Notes: generated by a model from the letters alone, not told the origin. Positions 13,666 through 21,175 are shown, numbered from the stretch's first letter. The stretch is 21,260 nucleotides of DNA from Candidatus Melainabacteria bacterium (GCA_026389055.1 JAPLIO010000208.1:1-21260); one strand, 5' to 3'. Translations and numbers: made by a program.

Positions 13666-14982
13666 ATGATGACCTCCCCCACCGCTTCGGGTTCAAGCTA
13701 TACCCTTGGTAATAGTAACCTGCCATTAGGCTATTTCCCCTACGATAAACTTCAAACCGTTATCCCAAAAACAACAGGGAAAGCCATTATTCAGTACACT
13801 GGCAACACACCCGTTGCAGATAGATTTCAGTATCGCCCTGAAGCGTTGTACGCTAATGGTACCAATCAAACTGTGCAAACTTATTTAGAAAAAGGATCGA
13901 ATGCCCTATACCAACAAGGCAGGGGTAATACCTCTCAACTGGCTTCCTTGAATGCTATCACCGCATTGCAAGCAGGGCGGAACAATCAAAATAGGTTAGA
14001 TATTCAGAAAACCCTCAATACCCTTAAACAAGCAGGTAGCGGTAACGTCAATCAAGCCATTGTCATTAAAAACTTAACGAATGCCATACAAGAAGGCAAC
14101 CACACTGATAATACCCTAGAAGTAGATGGTACACTCGGTAGCCTAACTATGGGTGGGCAGGCTACGGACAATACCCTTAATCACTATGGGGATAGTACGG
14201 ATTTACTGTTGCAATACGGTAATAATTTGCAAAACAACATTGTTCACGTTGGCGGAGAACAGCCTAGTAACATCAAGCAATTTGTTTCCAGTACGACGGA
14301 TAGTAACAACCAAGCCACTTTTGATACTGTGGAAGAAGCCCTGCTAGAAGGTACAGGAAATCAGCACAAGCTAACCACATGGGGAAGCCTTGGGAAAATA
14401 GCCCTGAAAGGCGAAGATAATCAGTTTACCATCAATGCTAACGAAGGCATTGAAAAACTAGGGGCTACAGGCATTAACCAAACAGGAAGCATTACCAATA
14501 AAGGCAATAAAACCACACCGAGTGTAGCTTATTTGAACGGAGAAGCGTCTCAATGGCAGTACGATGGCGATGGGCAACAACGGTTATTTGTAGGTGGTAA
14601 AAATAATAATGTAACCCTTGTTACTAGCACAGTAGAACCCAAATCAGGGTTGAATCAAGACGATAAGCTAGTGCTAGCAGGGAAGGGAAATTATATTGTA
14701 GCAGATACTGGGGCAGGTGATGATACGGTTCAAGTGAAGCTAGCAGATGGCGAATTTAAAGCAGAATTAGAAGGCGGAGAAGGCAATAATACGCTGCTTT
14801 TAGAAGCGGGTAATTGGCGTAGCCGTAAGTTGGCAGATGGCACTACTATCTACACCCGAACCGATGCTAGTAACCCGAATGGGCAACCCGTACAAACTGT
14901 AGTGGCAAAGCACTTTGGTAAGGTACGATTGATTGAGGCATTATCCAGTTCATCTAACACCACGAATATTGATTTTAACTAA
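13666..14982 (+). CDS. Curlin-like repeat protein with RTX-like C-terminal patch (438 aa)
   Basis: Residues about 78-195 carry repeats of ~20 residues of pattern L-x-Q-x-G-x-x-N. Gly marks fall at 85, 104, 124, 144, 164 and 185, with examples ALYQQGRGN, ALQAGRNNQN and LKQAGSGNVN. A second series has Gly at 229, 249 and 269. This spacing and the Gln/Gly/Asn pattern resemble curlin (CsgA/B) repeats and predict a beta-solenoid or amyloid. Near residues 348-380, TGAGDDTVQVKL and EGGEGNNTLLLE resemble RTX calcium-binding nonapeptides, but only two partial units occur. There is no signal peptide and no nearby csg or type I secretion genes, so the export route is unknown. Tandem ATG start, AGGA upstream. 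A terminator candidate follows at 15119. Confidence 0.85.
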   Translation: MMTSPTASGSSYTLGNSNLPLGYFPYDKLQTVIPKTTGKAIIQYTGNTPVADRFQYRPEALYANGTNQTVQTYLEKGSNALYQQGRGNTSQLASLNAITALQAGRNNQNRLDIQKTLNTLKQAGSGNVNQAIVIKNLTNAIQEGNHTDNTLEVDGTLGSLTMGGQATDNTLNHYGDSTDLLLQYGNNLQNNIVHVGGEQPSNIKQFVSSTTDSNNQATFDTVEEALLEGTGNQHKLTTWGSLGKIALKGEDNQFTINANEGIEKLGATGINQTGSITNKGNKTTPSVAYLNGEASQWQYDGDGQQRLFVGGKNNNVTLVTSTVEPKSGLNQDDKLVLAGKGNYIVADTGAGDDTVQVKLADGEFKAELEGGEGNNTLLLEAGNWRSRKLADGTTIYTRTDASNPNGQPVQTVVAKHFGKVRLIEALSSSSNTTNIDFN

Positions 14983-15118
14983 GGCAAAAAAAGGGAAAGC
15001 CATTGCTGCAAAACAAAACAAAGGCAGTGGTTCATTCTTTGTAAAACCAAACCCCAGAACAAGCCGTTTTTTGTTTGTTTGTTACTGGGCAGGGTGTGTT
15101 TTGTGTGTACTATAGATA

Positions 15119-15149
15119 GACACGTTGTTGGTAACGTGTCTTTTTTTTT
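15119..15149 (+). terminator. Rho-independent terminator
   Basis: GACACGTT (15119-15126) and AACGTGTC (15133-15140) form a perfect 8-bp stem with a 6-base loop, followed by nine T. It lies ~135 bp after the repeat-protein stop codon and is the only strong terminator in this gap. Confidence 0.9.
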
Positions 15150-15298
15150 ATACGCTTTGTAACAAGACTGTGGCAACCTTTTGATACCATTCAATCTGTG
15201 AATCGGTCATTAGAACATCAATACAAAGCACTTGTATCAATTAGGTTTATACCTGCCCTGTAACTTGGGTTAATTTAGCCCGCTTAAGTTTAGTAATC

Positions 15299-15348
15299 TT
15301 AAGACTTATTTAAAAATATCTGTTATACTACGGATATTCTTAAATATC
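15299..15348 (+). promoter_or_regulatory. Candidate promoter with overlapping operator half-sites
   Basis: An extended -10 (TGTTATACT, 15321-15329) has a poor -35 (TTAAGA at 15299). The -10 lies exactly between inverted half-sites AATATC (15315-15320) and GATATT (15333-15338), and a third AATATC follows at 15343-15348. This arrangement suggests a repressor, or the response regulator itself, binding over the promoter ~200 bp upstream of the regulator gene. Confidence 0.5.
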
Positions 15349-15431
15349 TTTATATCTACTTCCTCCCTGTTGTTCTACCCCTCATGCTACTTTCAAACAA
15401 GATTAGCGTTAGATGGATACTAGGTACTAGC

Positions 15432-15480
15432 AAGTAAAAACCGCAGGCGTACACAGACGTACGTTGAGGATTTTTTACTT
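15432..15480 (+). promoter_or_regulatory. Nested hairpin in the response-regulator leader
   Basis: Outer arms AAGTAAAAA (15432-15440) and TTTTTTACTT (15471-15480) close an inner stem GCGTAC / GTACGT. The T6 inside the outer right arm means a transcript could end here, so this could be an attenuator-like structure before the gene at 15548. No ligand class is recognised. Confidence 0.45.
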
Positions 15481-15547
15481 GACGGTAACAACGTAGACGC
15501 TGATGATCGTTTTATTTAAAAGTGGTATCACCTGTGCGGAGCCTGTT

Positions 15548-16345
15548 ATGTCTACACCCACATCCTCATCTTCATTTTTTAATAACCCTGCCACTAACCC
15601 AAAAAAAGCTTCCACCACCACTAAAATCCCTATTATCCTCGTGGAAGATCATCAAATGACGAGGCTGGGGCTTCGGTTGATATTAGAACAATCTGCCGAT
15701 TGCAGCGTTATTGCTGAAGCAGAAGATGGTGAAACAGCCATTAACTTAGTGGATAAATACCCTAATTGCCAATTGGTTTTAATGGATATTGGATTGCCCG
15801 AAAAAGATGGGATTGAGGCAACGCAAGCCATTAAAGCCAAGCGTCCTGAATTAAAAATTATGATGCTCACTTCCAAAGACGAAGAAAATAGTGTGTTTGC
15901 CGCACTAGGTGCAGGTGCAGATGCTTATTGCCTAAAAGGGGCTTCTCCTGAAACCTTGTTGGCAGCTATTCGTTCCGTAGCCGAAGGCGATGTTTGGTTT
16001 GATAGAGGCATTGCTAAAGTGGTACTGCAATACTTTCAAGGTAAAACCGCTGTGCCTGCAGGCACAGTTGCAGGAAAATCTGCAGGAGCCATTGTAGGGC
16101 TTTCCGTTTACGGCGGTGGCGATGCCCATTTACCCACAACGATTGATTGCCCACTAACCGCTAGGGAAATGGAAGTGCTTCGGTTGATTGTAGACGGGCA
16201 TTCTAATGCCCAAATTGCAGATGTTTTAGTCATTACTAAAGCAACAGCAAAGGCACATGTTCATAGTATTTTACAAAAATTGTGCGTCGATGATAGAACC
16301 CAAGCAGCCGTTTTAGCTATGCGACAAGGGTTAGTTCAAGGGTAA
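15548..16345 (+). CDS. NarL/FixJ-family response regulator
   Basis: A two-component transcription factor of 265 aa. After a 25-residue Ser/Thr/Asn-rich N terminus comes a receiver domain with acidic pocket E33-D34, phospho-acceptor D80 (LVLMDIGLPEKDG), T108 and K130 (CLKGA). A linker of ~45 residues leads to a LuxR-type helix-turn-helix (PLTAREMEVLRLIVDGHSN through KAHVHSILQKL, residues 202-262). All receiver active-site residues are present. I take the start at 15548, preceded by GCGGAG at 7 bases, rather than 15503, which would add an unconserved 15-residue leader. No sensor kinase adjoins, so it is an orphan. The leader and promoter upstream look regulated. It is convergent with the next gene (19-bp gap). 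Confidence 0.94.
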   Translation: MSTPTSSSSFFNNPATNPKKASTTTKIPIILVEDHQMTRLGLRLILEQSADCSVIAEAEDGETAINLVDKYPNCQLVLMDIGLPEKDGIEATQAIKAKRPELKIMMLTSKDEENSVFAALGAGADAYCLKGASPETLLAAIRSVAEGDVWFDRGIAKVVLQYFQGKTAVPAGTVAGKSAGAIVGLSVYGGGDAHLPTTIDCPLTAREMEVLRLIVDGHSNAQIADVLVITKATAKAHVHSILQKLCVDDRTQAAVLAMRQGLVQG

Positions 16346-16364
16346 GCTTTTCTGTAAATAACCT

Positions 16365-17219
16365 CTACTTGGTAGGCGGTGTATCTTTTGAAATAAGTTT
16401 TTGAACTTCAGCCAGTAACTGCATGGTTTGAGCCCTTTGGGTAGCTTCTGCTGTAGCTTGTTGCCCTGTTGATTGCACTGTGCTATTGTACAGTTGGTTA
16501 AACCCTGAAGGCATATTCGTAAAAGTTGTAGGGGGTGTTGTAGGGGCTGGGGTTGCCTTGGCGGTTGCATCTTGCACATACAGTGCCGCTAACTCAGGGT
16601 ATTGTTTTGAAATCATGGCTAAAGCAGATGCTTTTTCTTGAGAAAGCCCTGCAAACTCTGGTATGCCTAAATTGTTATTTGCTCTGCCAAACACAGCCCC
16701 TGTAGGTCCCGCTATCGCATTAGGAGATTGTGTCAAAATGCTAGTAACGGTTTGGGGTAATTGCGTGGAAGGAGAGTCTGGTTGCTGTAACATATCTGCC
16801 ATGGTCATCCCTGTTGAAGTAGTAGGGGCGGGCGTGTTACCAGTAATGGGCATAAACCATTTAGAATTGGATGGTGCGTTTGTGGTATCGCCAACAAAGG
16901 AAGTGAAACTACTGATATTATTACCGAGTGTTACATTTCTATTGTACGTTGTACCACCAGTACCAAGCAAAGAAAACAATCCTTGCGTATCAATACTGTT
17001 ATTGTTGAACAAGGTATTTACAGGCGTATGATTTTTGTCAAGAGCATTATCACTATTGTTAATGGTATTGGCAGCATATTGAGCCGTCGTATTGATATAG
17101 GTATCAATATCAGCAAAACCGCTTTGGTAAACGGGTGCTTTTAGTGGTGCTTTTTGGTTGGGTAATGGTGTGTTCCAACCGCCATTGTTCATATTACCTA
17201 AAGGGTTATTGCTTCCCAT
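16365..17219 (-). CDS. Asn/Thr/Pro-rich hypothetical protein (284 aa)
   Basis: No family recognised. The first ~110 residues are rich in Asn, Thr, Gly and Ser with little hydrophobic content (for example NNSDNALDKNHTPVNTLFNN). The middle has a predicted helix around FAGLSQEKASALAMISKQYP. A Pro/Thr-rich linker (TPAPTTPPTTFTN) leads to a helical Gln/Ala-rich C terminus (QATAEATQRAQTMQLLAEVQ). There is no signal peptide or membrane helix. GAGAGGA precedes the ATG at long spacing (~12-15 bases). Like other unknown proteins of the window it looks like a disordered, possibly secreted or surface-associated product, but nothing in the sequence proves that. Its upstream DNA carries a row of GGTC repeats. 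Confidence 0.75.
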   Translation of the reverse strand: MGSNNPLGNMNNGGWNTPLPNQKAPLKAPVYQSGFADIDTYINTTAQYAANTINNSDNALDKNHTPVNTLFNNNSIDTQGLFSLLGTGGTTYNRNVTLGNNISSFTSFVGDTTNAPSNSKWFMPITGNTPAPTTSTGMTMADMLQQPDSPSTQLPQTVTSILTQSPNAIAGPTGAVFGRANNNLGIPEFAGLSQEKASALAMISKQYPELAALYVQDATAKATPAPTTPPTTFTNMPSGFNQLYNSTVQSTGQQATAEATQRAQTMQLLAEVQKLISKDTPPTK

Positions 17220-17242
17220 AATGGATAAAATCCTCTCAAAAC

Positions 17243-17332
17243 TGGTCAGGGTGTGGTCTAAAAAATGGGTCTGTTTGAAATGGTCTGATAGGGTTTATTG
17301 GTCATGCCCTAAACTGGTCTGTACTATTAGTC
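17243..17332. promoter_or_regulatory. Cluster of TGGTC direct repeats upstream of the 284-aa gene
   Basis: Six GGTC cores, most within TGGTCT or TGGTCA, start at 17244, 17255, 17268, 17282, 17300 and 17316, with a related TAGTC at 17328. All are in the same orientation, spaced 11-18 bp. They sit just upstream of the minus-strand start at 17219 and may be binding sites for a regulator. An adjacent dyad, GGTTGTT (17341-17347) and AACAACC (17371-17377), lies further out. Confidence 0.5.
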
Positions 17333-17445
17333 AACCTGTCGGTTGTTAACAAGGGAACTTTGGTTTTTGTAACAACCTTGTCATTTTAATAAAAACAGCA
17401 TCCACTCATAAATTGCCCCCTATTTTTAAACTATTCAATAAATCA

Positions 17446-17817
17446 AGCTTCCTAACAATAATGCGGAAGTGGTTTTATTGCTAGATTTTACTGAAATTGT
17501 TAGTTTTATAGCTATTCCTAAAGTTAATGAGCTATTTTTAGCCCAATTTAAGATGTCTAGTTTAAAACCATATGTAGTTTAAGATAGGCTGGTGCGAGCG
17601 TAGCGAAGCAGAGCAATTAGGAAGCCTCTAGCTTCCGCTCAAGCCTATCTTAAACGTACACGAAAGCCGATTAACCAGTTGTTCCCCTAGGGATTACAAA
17701 GGGGGCGGTGAGCAGCCCCTTTGTTTTACGGGGGGTGTGGGGGGTGGTTAAACACCACCCCCCATGAAGCCCTAGCCCGAAGCGATTAACCATTCTGCAT
17801 TTTGGTTAAGAATTGCA
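17446..17817 (+). mobile_element. Structured MITE-like element, copy C, with ~57-bp insertion
   Basis: This third copy lies between the aldehyde dehydrogenase stop and the upstream region of the 284-aa gene. The left terminal repeat GCTTCCTAACAATAATGC (17447-17464) pairs well with the right end (17797-17816). The long stem pairs 17574-17590 with 17642-17659, perfectly over 14 bp beside one bulged base. The G-rich hairpin is 17739-17763; the invariant tail block follows. A ~57-bp AT-rich insertion, bounded by TAGTTT at 17501-17506 and 17558-17563, separates the left end from the long stem; without it the copy is ~315 bp. Flanking direct repeats are weak (shared ATAAAT). Confidence 0.8.
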
Positions 17818-17839
17818 ATACATAAATTATCGTTAGTAC

Positions 17840-19324
17840 TTAATCCATTTGGGCTTTGCGAAGCGTCCTAGTGGTTTCAATGCTAATGGTCTTCCACTGG
17901 GTATAAGTATCCAGCACCAAATTAGAAGCTTCCCGATGCCCATTACCCGATTGTTTCACACCGCCAAAGGGTACATGCGTTTCCGCCCCAATGGTTGGGG
18001 CATTAATGTAAGTTAAACCCGCTTCTAATTGCTCTACCACCCCCATCGCCAAGCCCATATCTTGCGAATAAATGGCAGCAGAAAGCCCATACCGCACCCC
18101 ATTAGCTATCGCAACGGCTTCTTCCAAAGAATCAACCGTGATGACACTCAAAACAGGCCCAAATACTTCTTCCTGAGCGATTTCCATTGTCGGTACAACA
18201 TCATCTAACACGGTGGGCTGAAAATAAAAGCCTTCGTGCAAGGGCGGTTCGGTAAACCGTTTTCCGCCACAAAGTAACGTAGCTCCTTGGGTTAAGGCGG
18301 TGGCTACCATTCGTTGAACTTTGGCTACCGCATCTGTATCAATCAAAGGCCCCACTTGGGTTGCCACCAACGAAGGATTACCTATTTTCAACGAAGGAAT
18401 TTTGGCTAATAAGCCTTCAACAACCGCTTTTTTTACAGACCGATGCACAATCAATCGGCTGGTAGCAGTGCATCGTTGCCCTGCTGTACCGAAGGCTCCC
18501 CATAGCAAGCCTTCAATGGCTAAGTCAAGGTTGGCATCTTCCCAAACGATGCACGCATTTTTTCCGCCCAATTCCAACGCACAAAGCTTATGTTGTTCGG
18601 CACATCGGGTGGCTATCCAAGTACCTGTGGCGGTGCTACCTGTAAAGGAAATCAACCCAACATCTGCGTGGTTAACAATCGCTTTGCCTGCTACTTCGTT
18701 GCCTTGCACTAGATTAATAACGCCTGCAGGAAAGCCCACGGCATCAAACGCTTCTGCCATGCGAAAGCCCATCAACGGCGATTGTTCGGCGGGTTTGAAC
18801 ACCACGGTATTGCCTGCAATAATGGCAGGAAATAACTTCCAACTAGGCACGGCGATTGGGAAATTCCACGGGGTGATAATGCCACAAACGCCAATGGGTT
18901 GACGGATTGCCATCAGCCATTTGTTGGGGAATTCGCTCGGGGTTTGGAAGCCGTGCAGTCGTCTGCCTTCCCCGCCCATGAAGGTTGCCATTTCGATGGC
19001 TTCCTGTACATCGCCAAGGGCTTCGGCGTAAGGCTTACCCATTTCCGTTGCCATTTCGGTTGCCCAAGCTTCTTTTTTTGTGGCAATGTAGGCGGCTAAT
19101 TTAAAGAACAATTCGCCTCGTTTTGGGGCGGGTAGGGCTTTCCATGCAGGGAAGGCTTGTTTAGCCGCCAATACGGCTTGATTGATTGCTTCAGCGGTTG
19201 AAGCTTGGAACGTACCGATGGAAACGTTCGGCTGGGCGGGGTTGTAACTTTCGAATGTTTCTGAAGGGTTGGCTGATTGCCAAGCACCGTTGATGTAATT
19301 AGGGTAGAAAGGCGATGTAGGCAT
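17840..19324 (-). CDS. NAD(P)-dependent aldehyde dehydrogenase
   Basis: Oxidises an aldehyde, probably a semialdehyde, to the acid in the cytoplasm. All core residues are visible in 494 aa: N154 in TPWNFPIAVPSWK, K177 in VVFKPAE, the FTGSTATG dinucleotide loop (about 227-234), general base E251 (LELGGKNA), nucleophile C285 (GTAGQRCTATSR), and EEVFGPVLSV. Layout (GGEGRRLHGFQTPSE, QRCTATSR, the INAPTIGAETHVPFGG end) is closest to 2-oxoglutarate-semialdehyde or aminoadipate-semialdehyde type enzymes such as Bacillus GucD, but substrate cannot be fixed from sequence. The Shine-Dalgarno is weak. It follows three small unknown genes on the same strand after a 71-bp gap and may be its own unit. Confidence 0.93.
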   Translation of the reverse strand: MPTSPFYPNYINGAWQSANPSETFESYNPAQPNVSIGTFQASTAEAINQAVLAAKQAFPAWKALPAPKRGELFFKLAAYIATKKEAWATEMATEMGKPYAEALGDVQEAIEMATFMGGEGRRLHGFQTPSEFPNKWLMAIRQPIGVCGIITPWNFPIAVPSWKLFPAIIAGNTVVFKPAEQSPLMGFRMAEAFDAVGFPAGVINLVQGNEVAGKAIVNHADVGLISFTGSTATGTWIATRCAEQHKLCALELGGKNACIVWEDANLDLAIEGLLWGAFGTAGQRCTATSRLIVHRSVKKAVVEGLLAKIPSLKIGNPSLVATQVGPLIDTDAVAKVQRMVATALTQGATLLCGGKRFTEPPLHEGFYFQPTVLDDVVPTMEIAQEEVFGPVLSVITVDSLEEAVAIANGVRYGLSAAIYSQDMGLAMGVVEQLEAGLTYINAPTIGAETHVPFGGVKQSGNGHREASNLVLDTYTQWKTISIETTRTLRKAQMD

Positions 19325-19395
19325 GACAGAAGGTTCTTTCGTTTTAAAAAACTAAGTGGGAAAGTACCCTCTAGTATCTCAAAAACAAACAACGA

Positions 19396-19653
19396 TTACC
19401 GAAGCTGGTTGAAAACCGCACCAGTTACTTCTTGGGTGGGGTGTTCAAACGCCACCAAATTATGAGCCTGTTCAAATTGTTTCATCGCTTTGCGTTGCTG
19501 CACAAGGTGGGCTTGCGTTAAAGCCAAATTTTTCTTCATGGTAAACACGGCAACTAACCGTTCCTGCCAATGCTTGTAAAACTGCTTACTAGGGTGTTTT
19601 TCGCCCAGCAAGTGTTTAAACGCCAACAAATTAACCCAAAACGCTAAGTTCAT
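19396..19653 (-). CDS. Small helical hypothetical protein (85 aa)
   Basis: No family recognised. The opening MNLAFWVNLLAFKHLLG is hydrophobic or amphipathic, followed by a charged, probably all-helical segment rich in Lys, Gln and His (KHWQERLVAVFTMKKNLALT, QQRKAMKQFEQAH). There is no signal peptide. The gene begins 16 bp after the end of the 322-aa gene on the same strand, so it is probably the third gene of a small operon. Coding support comes from this tight spacing and lack of any overlapping alternative. Confidence 0.65.
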   Translation of the reverse strand: MNLAFWVNLLAFKHLLGEKHPSKQFYKHWQERLVAVFTMKKNLALTQAHLVQQRKAMKQFEQAHNLVAFEHPTQEVTGAVFNQLR

Positions 19654-19669
19654 TCGGTACGGTTTCCCT

Positions 19670-20638
19670 TTATGAGATACTATCTAAGGCTTTCTTATCC
19701 CCGTCGGCGGAATCTTTTAGCATCTTTTTCAGAATTTCTGATTGGGCTGAAAGCATCTTCATGGTGGCTTCTAGGTTCCGAACTTTTTCGCCCAGCACGG
19801 TATCTGCATTAGAAAGCACCCGCTGGTTCACCTGCTGGAATCCGCTTAAAATAGACCCTGCTACCCCATTCAATACCCCACCAGCCGCAACGCCAGCTAA
19901 GCCAATCGGGCCAAACAAAGGGCCTAGTGTGGTTAATAATCCGCCAATTCCGCTAATGGTACTAGCAGCGGGCATTAGCCAATTTCTACCGAAACCCAAG
20001 CCTGAAGCAACGCCTGTTGCTCCTGCTGCTACGGAACCCAACCCTGGCAAGCTGGAAGCTGCAACAGAAGCCCCGCCCACAATGGAACCTGCCGCCCCAC
20101 CGCCGATAAACCCTTCTTCGGGGAAGGTAACATCTCCCACACCTTGAAATGCGGAGGAAAGCCCGCCAAAGGGGTTTAAAGCCCCAATTCCTAAGGTCGA
20201 TTGGCTATTGAGCCTGCCTAGCGTGCTAGTAACAAACGGCGATGCACCGCCTGCTAAAATGCCAGCAGCACCCCCACTGTTCCCACCAAGTGGGTAGCCC
20301 GTATAGTTTGAAAGCGGTGCTACTCCGAAAGCCGCTTGCCCACCGGGAACAATACCTGTTCCGCCTGAAATGGGGGCGTAGTAAGAAGTACCCGGTATGT
20401 TAATGGATTCTGACCCTAAAATGGGTTGAAACGAAGGGCTACCAAAGGTTCTACCAATATTCATTAACAAGCTGGAAAACCCGCCCAGCCCTGAACCACC
20501 TAAGCCTGAACCTGAAACGGCTAAATCTCTAATTCTATCCCACGTTTCATACAATTCCTGCTTGGCAGCCCCTTCTGCCTTACCGTAGCGGTTGACAATG
20601 GTTAGAATAGAATCGTTTTTGTAAGACATCATCATCAT
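19670..20638 (-). CDS. Gly-rich protein with C-terminal coiled coil (322 aa)
   Basis: Not recognised. Four tandem ATGs start the gene; AAAGGA lies ~14 bases upstream of the first. Residues 5-42 are helical and charged (KQELYETWDRIRDLA). Residues about 44-256 are extremely rich in Gly, Ala, Ser and Leu (GSGLGGSGLGG, GGAAGILAGGASP, SLPGLGSVAAGATGVASG), with a hydrophobic core near 225-262 (LGPLFGPIGLAGVAAGGVL) that may insert in membrane. Residues about 263-315 form a heptad-like helix ending KKMLKDSADGDKK. Helix, hydrophobic Gly-rich body and coiled coil recall secreted pore or translocator proteins in shape only. It lies between the 112-aa and 85-aa helical proteins. Confidence 0.8.
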   Translation of the reverse strand: MMMMSYKNDSILTIVNRYGKAEGAAKQELYETWDRIRDLAVSGSGLGGSGLGGFSSLLMNIGRTFGSPSFQPILGSESINIPGTSYYAPISGGTGIVPGGQAAFGVAPLSNYTGYPLGGNSGGAAGILAGGASPFVTSTLGRLNSQSTLGIGALNPFGGLSSAFQGVGDVTFPEEGFIGGGAAGSIVGGASVAASSLPGLGSVAAGATGVASGLGFGRNWLMPAASTISGIGGLLTTLGPLFGPIGLAGVAAGGVLNGVAGSILSGFQQVNQRVLSNADTVLGEKVRNLEATMKMLSAQSEILKKMLKDSADGDKKALDSIS

Positions 20639-20686
20639 GGCGGTCGGTAAGTCCTTTTTTTAAATCAATTTATTGGGTGCTAGTAC

Positions 20687-21025
20687 CTAAGCGAATGTTT
20701 TGAAGATAGAATCGATACTCTTATCAATCAGTTTTTTAATAGACCCTAATTCTGCATCCACTGCTTTATAAGTGGTGTTGACTCGTTCCAACTGCAGTTG
20801 TAGGGCTTTATCTAGGCTTTGAATGGCGTTGATACGCAAGTTTAGCGTAATGGATTCTCTAGAGTTGGGGTCTAAATTGGAAGAGAGGTTGAATAGTTCG
20901 TTGGTTTGGTTCGCCATCCGAAGCCGTTCTTGGTTAATTTGTTGTGCGGTTAGTTCAAGGTCGTTTTTTTGGGCAAGTAACGACATTTGCCGTGCTTGCG
21001 AAGCAGAAAGCCCCATCATCATCAT
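20687..21025 (-). CDS. Small all-helical protein, SASQAR N terminus (112 aa)
   Basis: Four tandem ATGs follow AAGGAA at ~9 bases. The product is nearly all helix: MGLSASQARQMSLLAQKNDL, then a Gln/Asn-rich helix, a short break near residue 52 (NLDPNSRES), and a second long helix ending with a Lys/Asp/Ile-rich tail, so it is probably a two-helix hairpin. From memory, an N terminus with this SASQAR and xLLAxxNDLE pattern recurs in uncharacterised Melainabacteria proteins, but I cannot confirm this. First gene of a minus-strand set with the 322-aa and 85-aa genes. No signal peptide or Trp-x-Gly motif. Possible structural or secreted subunit, unproven. Confidence 0.78.
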   Translation of the reverse strand: MMMMGLSASQARQMSLLAQKNDLELTAQQINQERLRMANQTNELFNLSSNLDPNSRESITLNLRINAIQSLDKALQLQLERVNTTYKAVDAELGSIKKLIDKSIDSIFKTFA

Positions 21026-21175
21026 AAGTTGGTATTCCTTTACCGTGGTATGAGATTAAAAAGTAAGAATAAAGCCTGTTTGTTAGCGTTTATCTCTATT
21101 CGTTTTTATCGGTTGATTGGTGGAGTTTGTTGTTAGGTGAAATAAAAGATAGGTTAATTGAAGGAGTATTCAATA

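Larger units (their letters stand above)
14983..15547. other. 565-bp intergenic region with terminator, dyads and regulator leader
   Basis: No gene is supported here. It contains the terminator at 15119-15149, an operator-like dyad ATACAA (15221-15226) / TTGTAT (15232-15237), the promoter and AATATC/GATATT sites at 15299-15348, and a leader hairpin at 15432-15480. The first ~130 bases are A/G-rich and otherwise featureless. Confidence 0.6.

Noticed and set aside
18321..19099. Plus-strand frames of 193 and 66 aa opposite the aldehyde dehydrogenase
   Set aside because: They are shadows of a fully conserved enzyme gene on the other strand.
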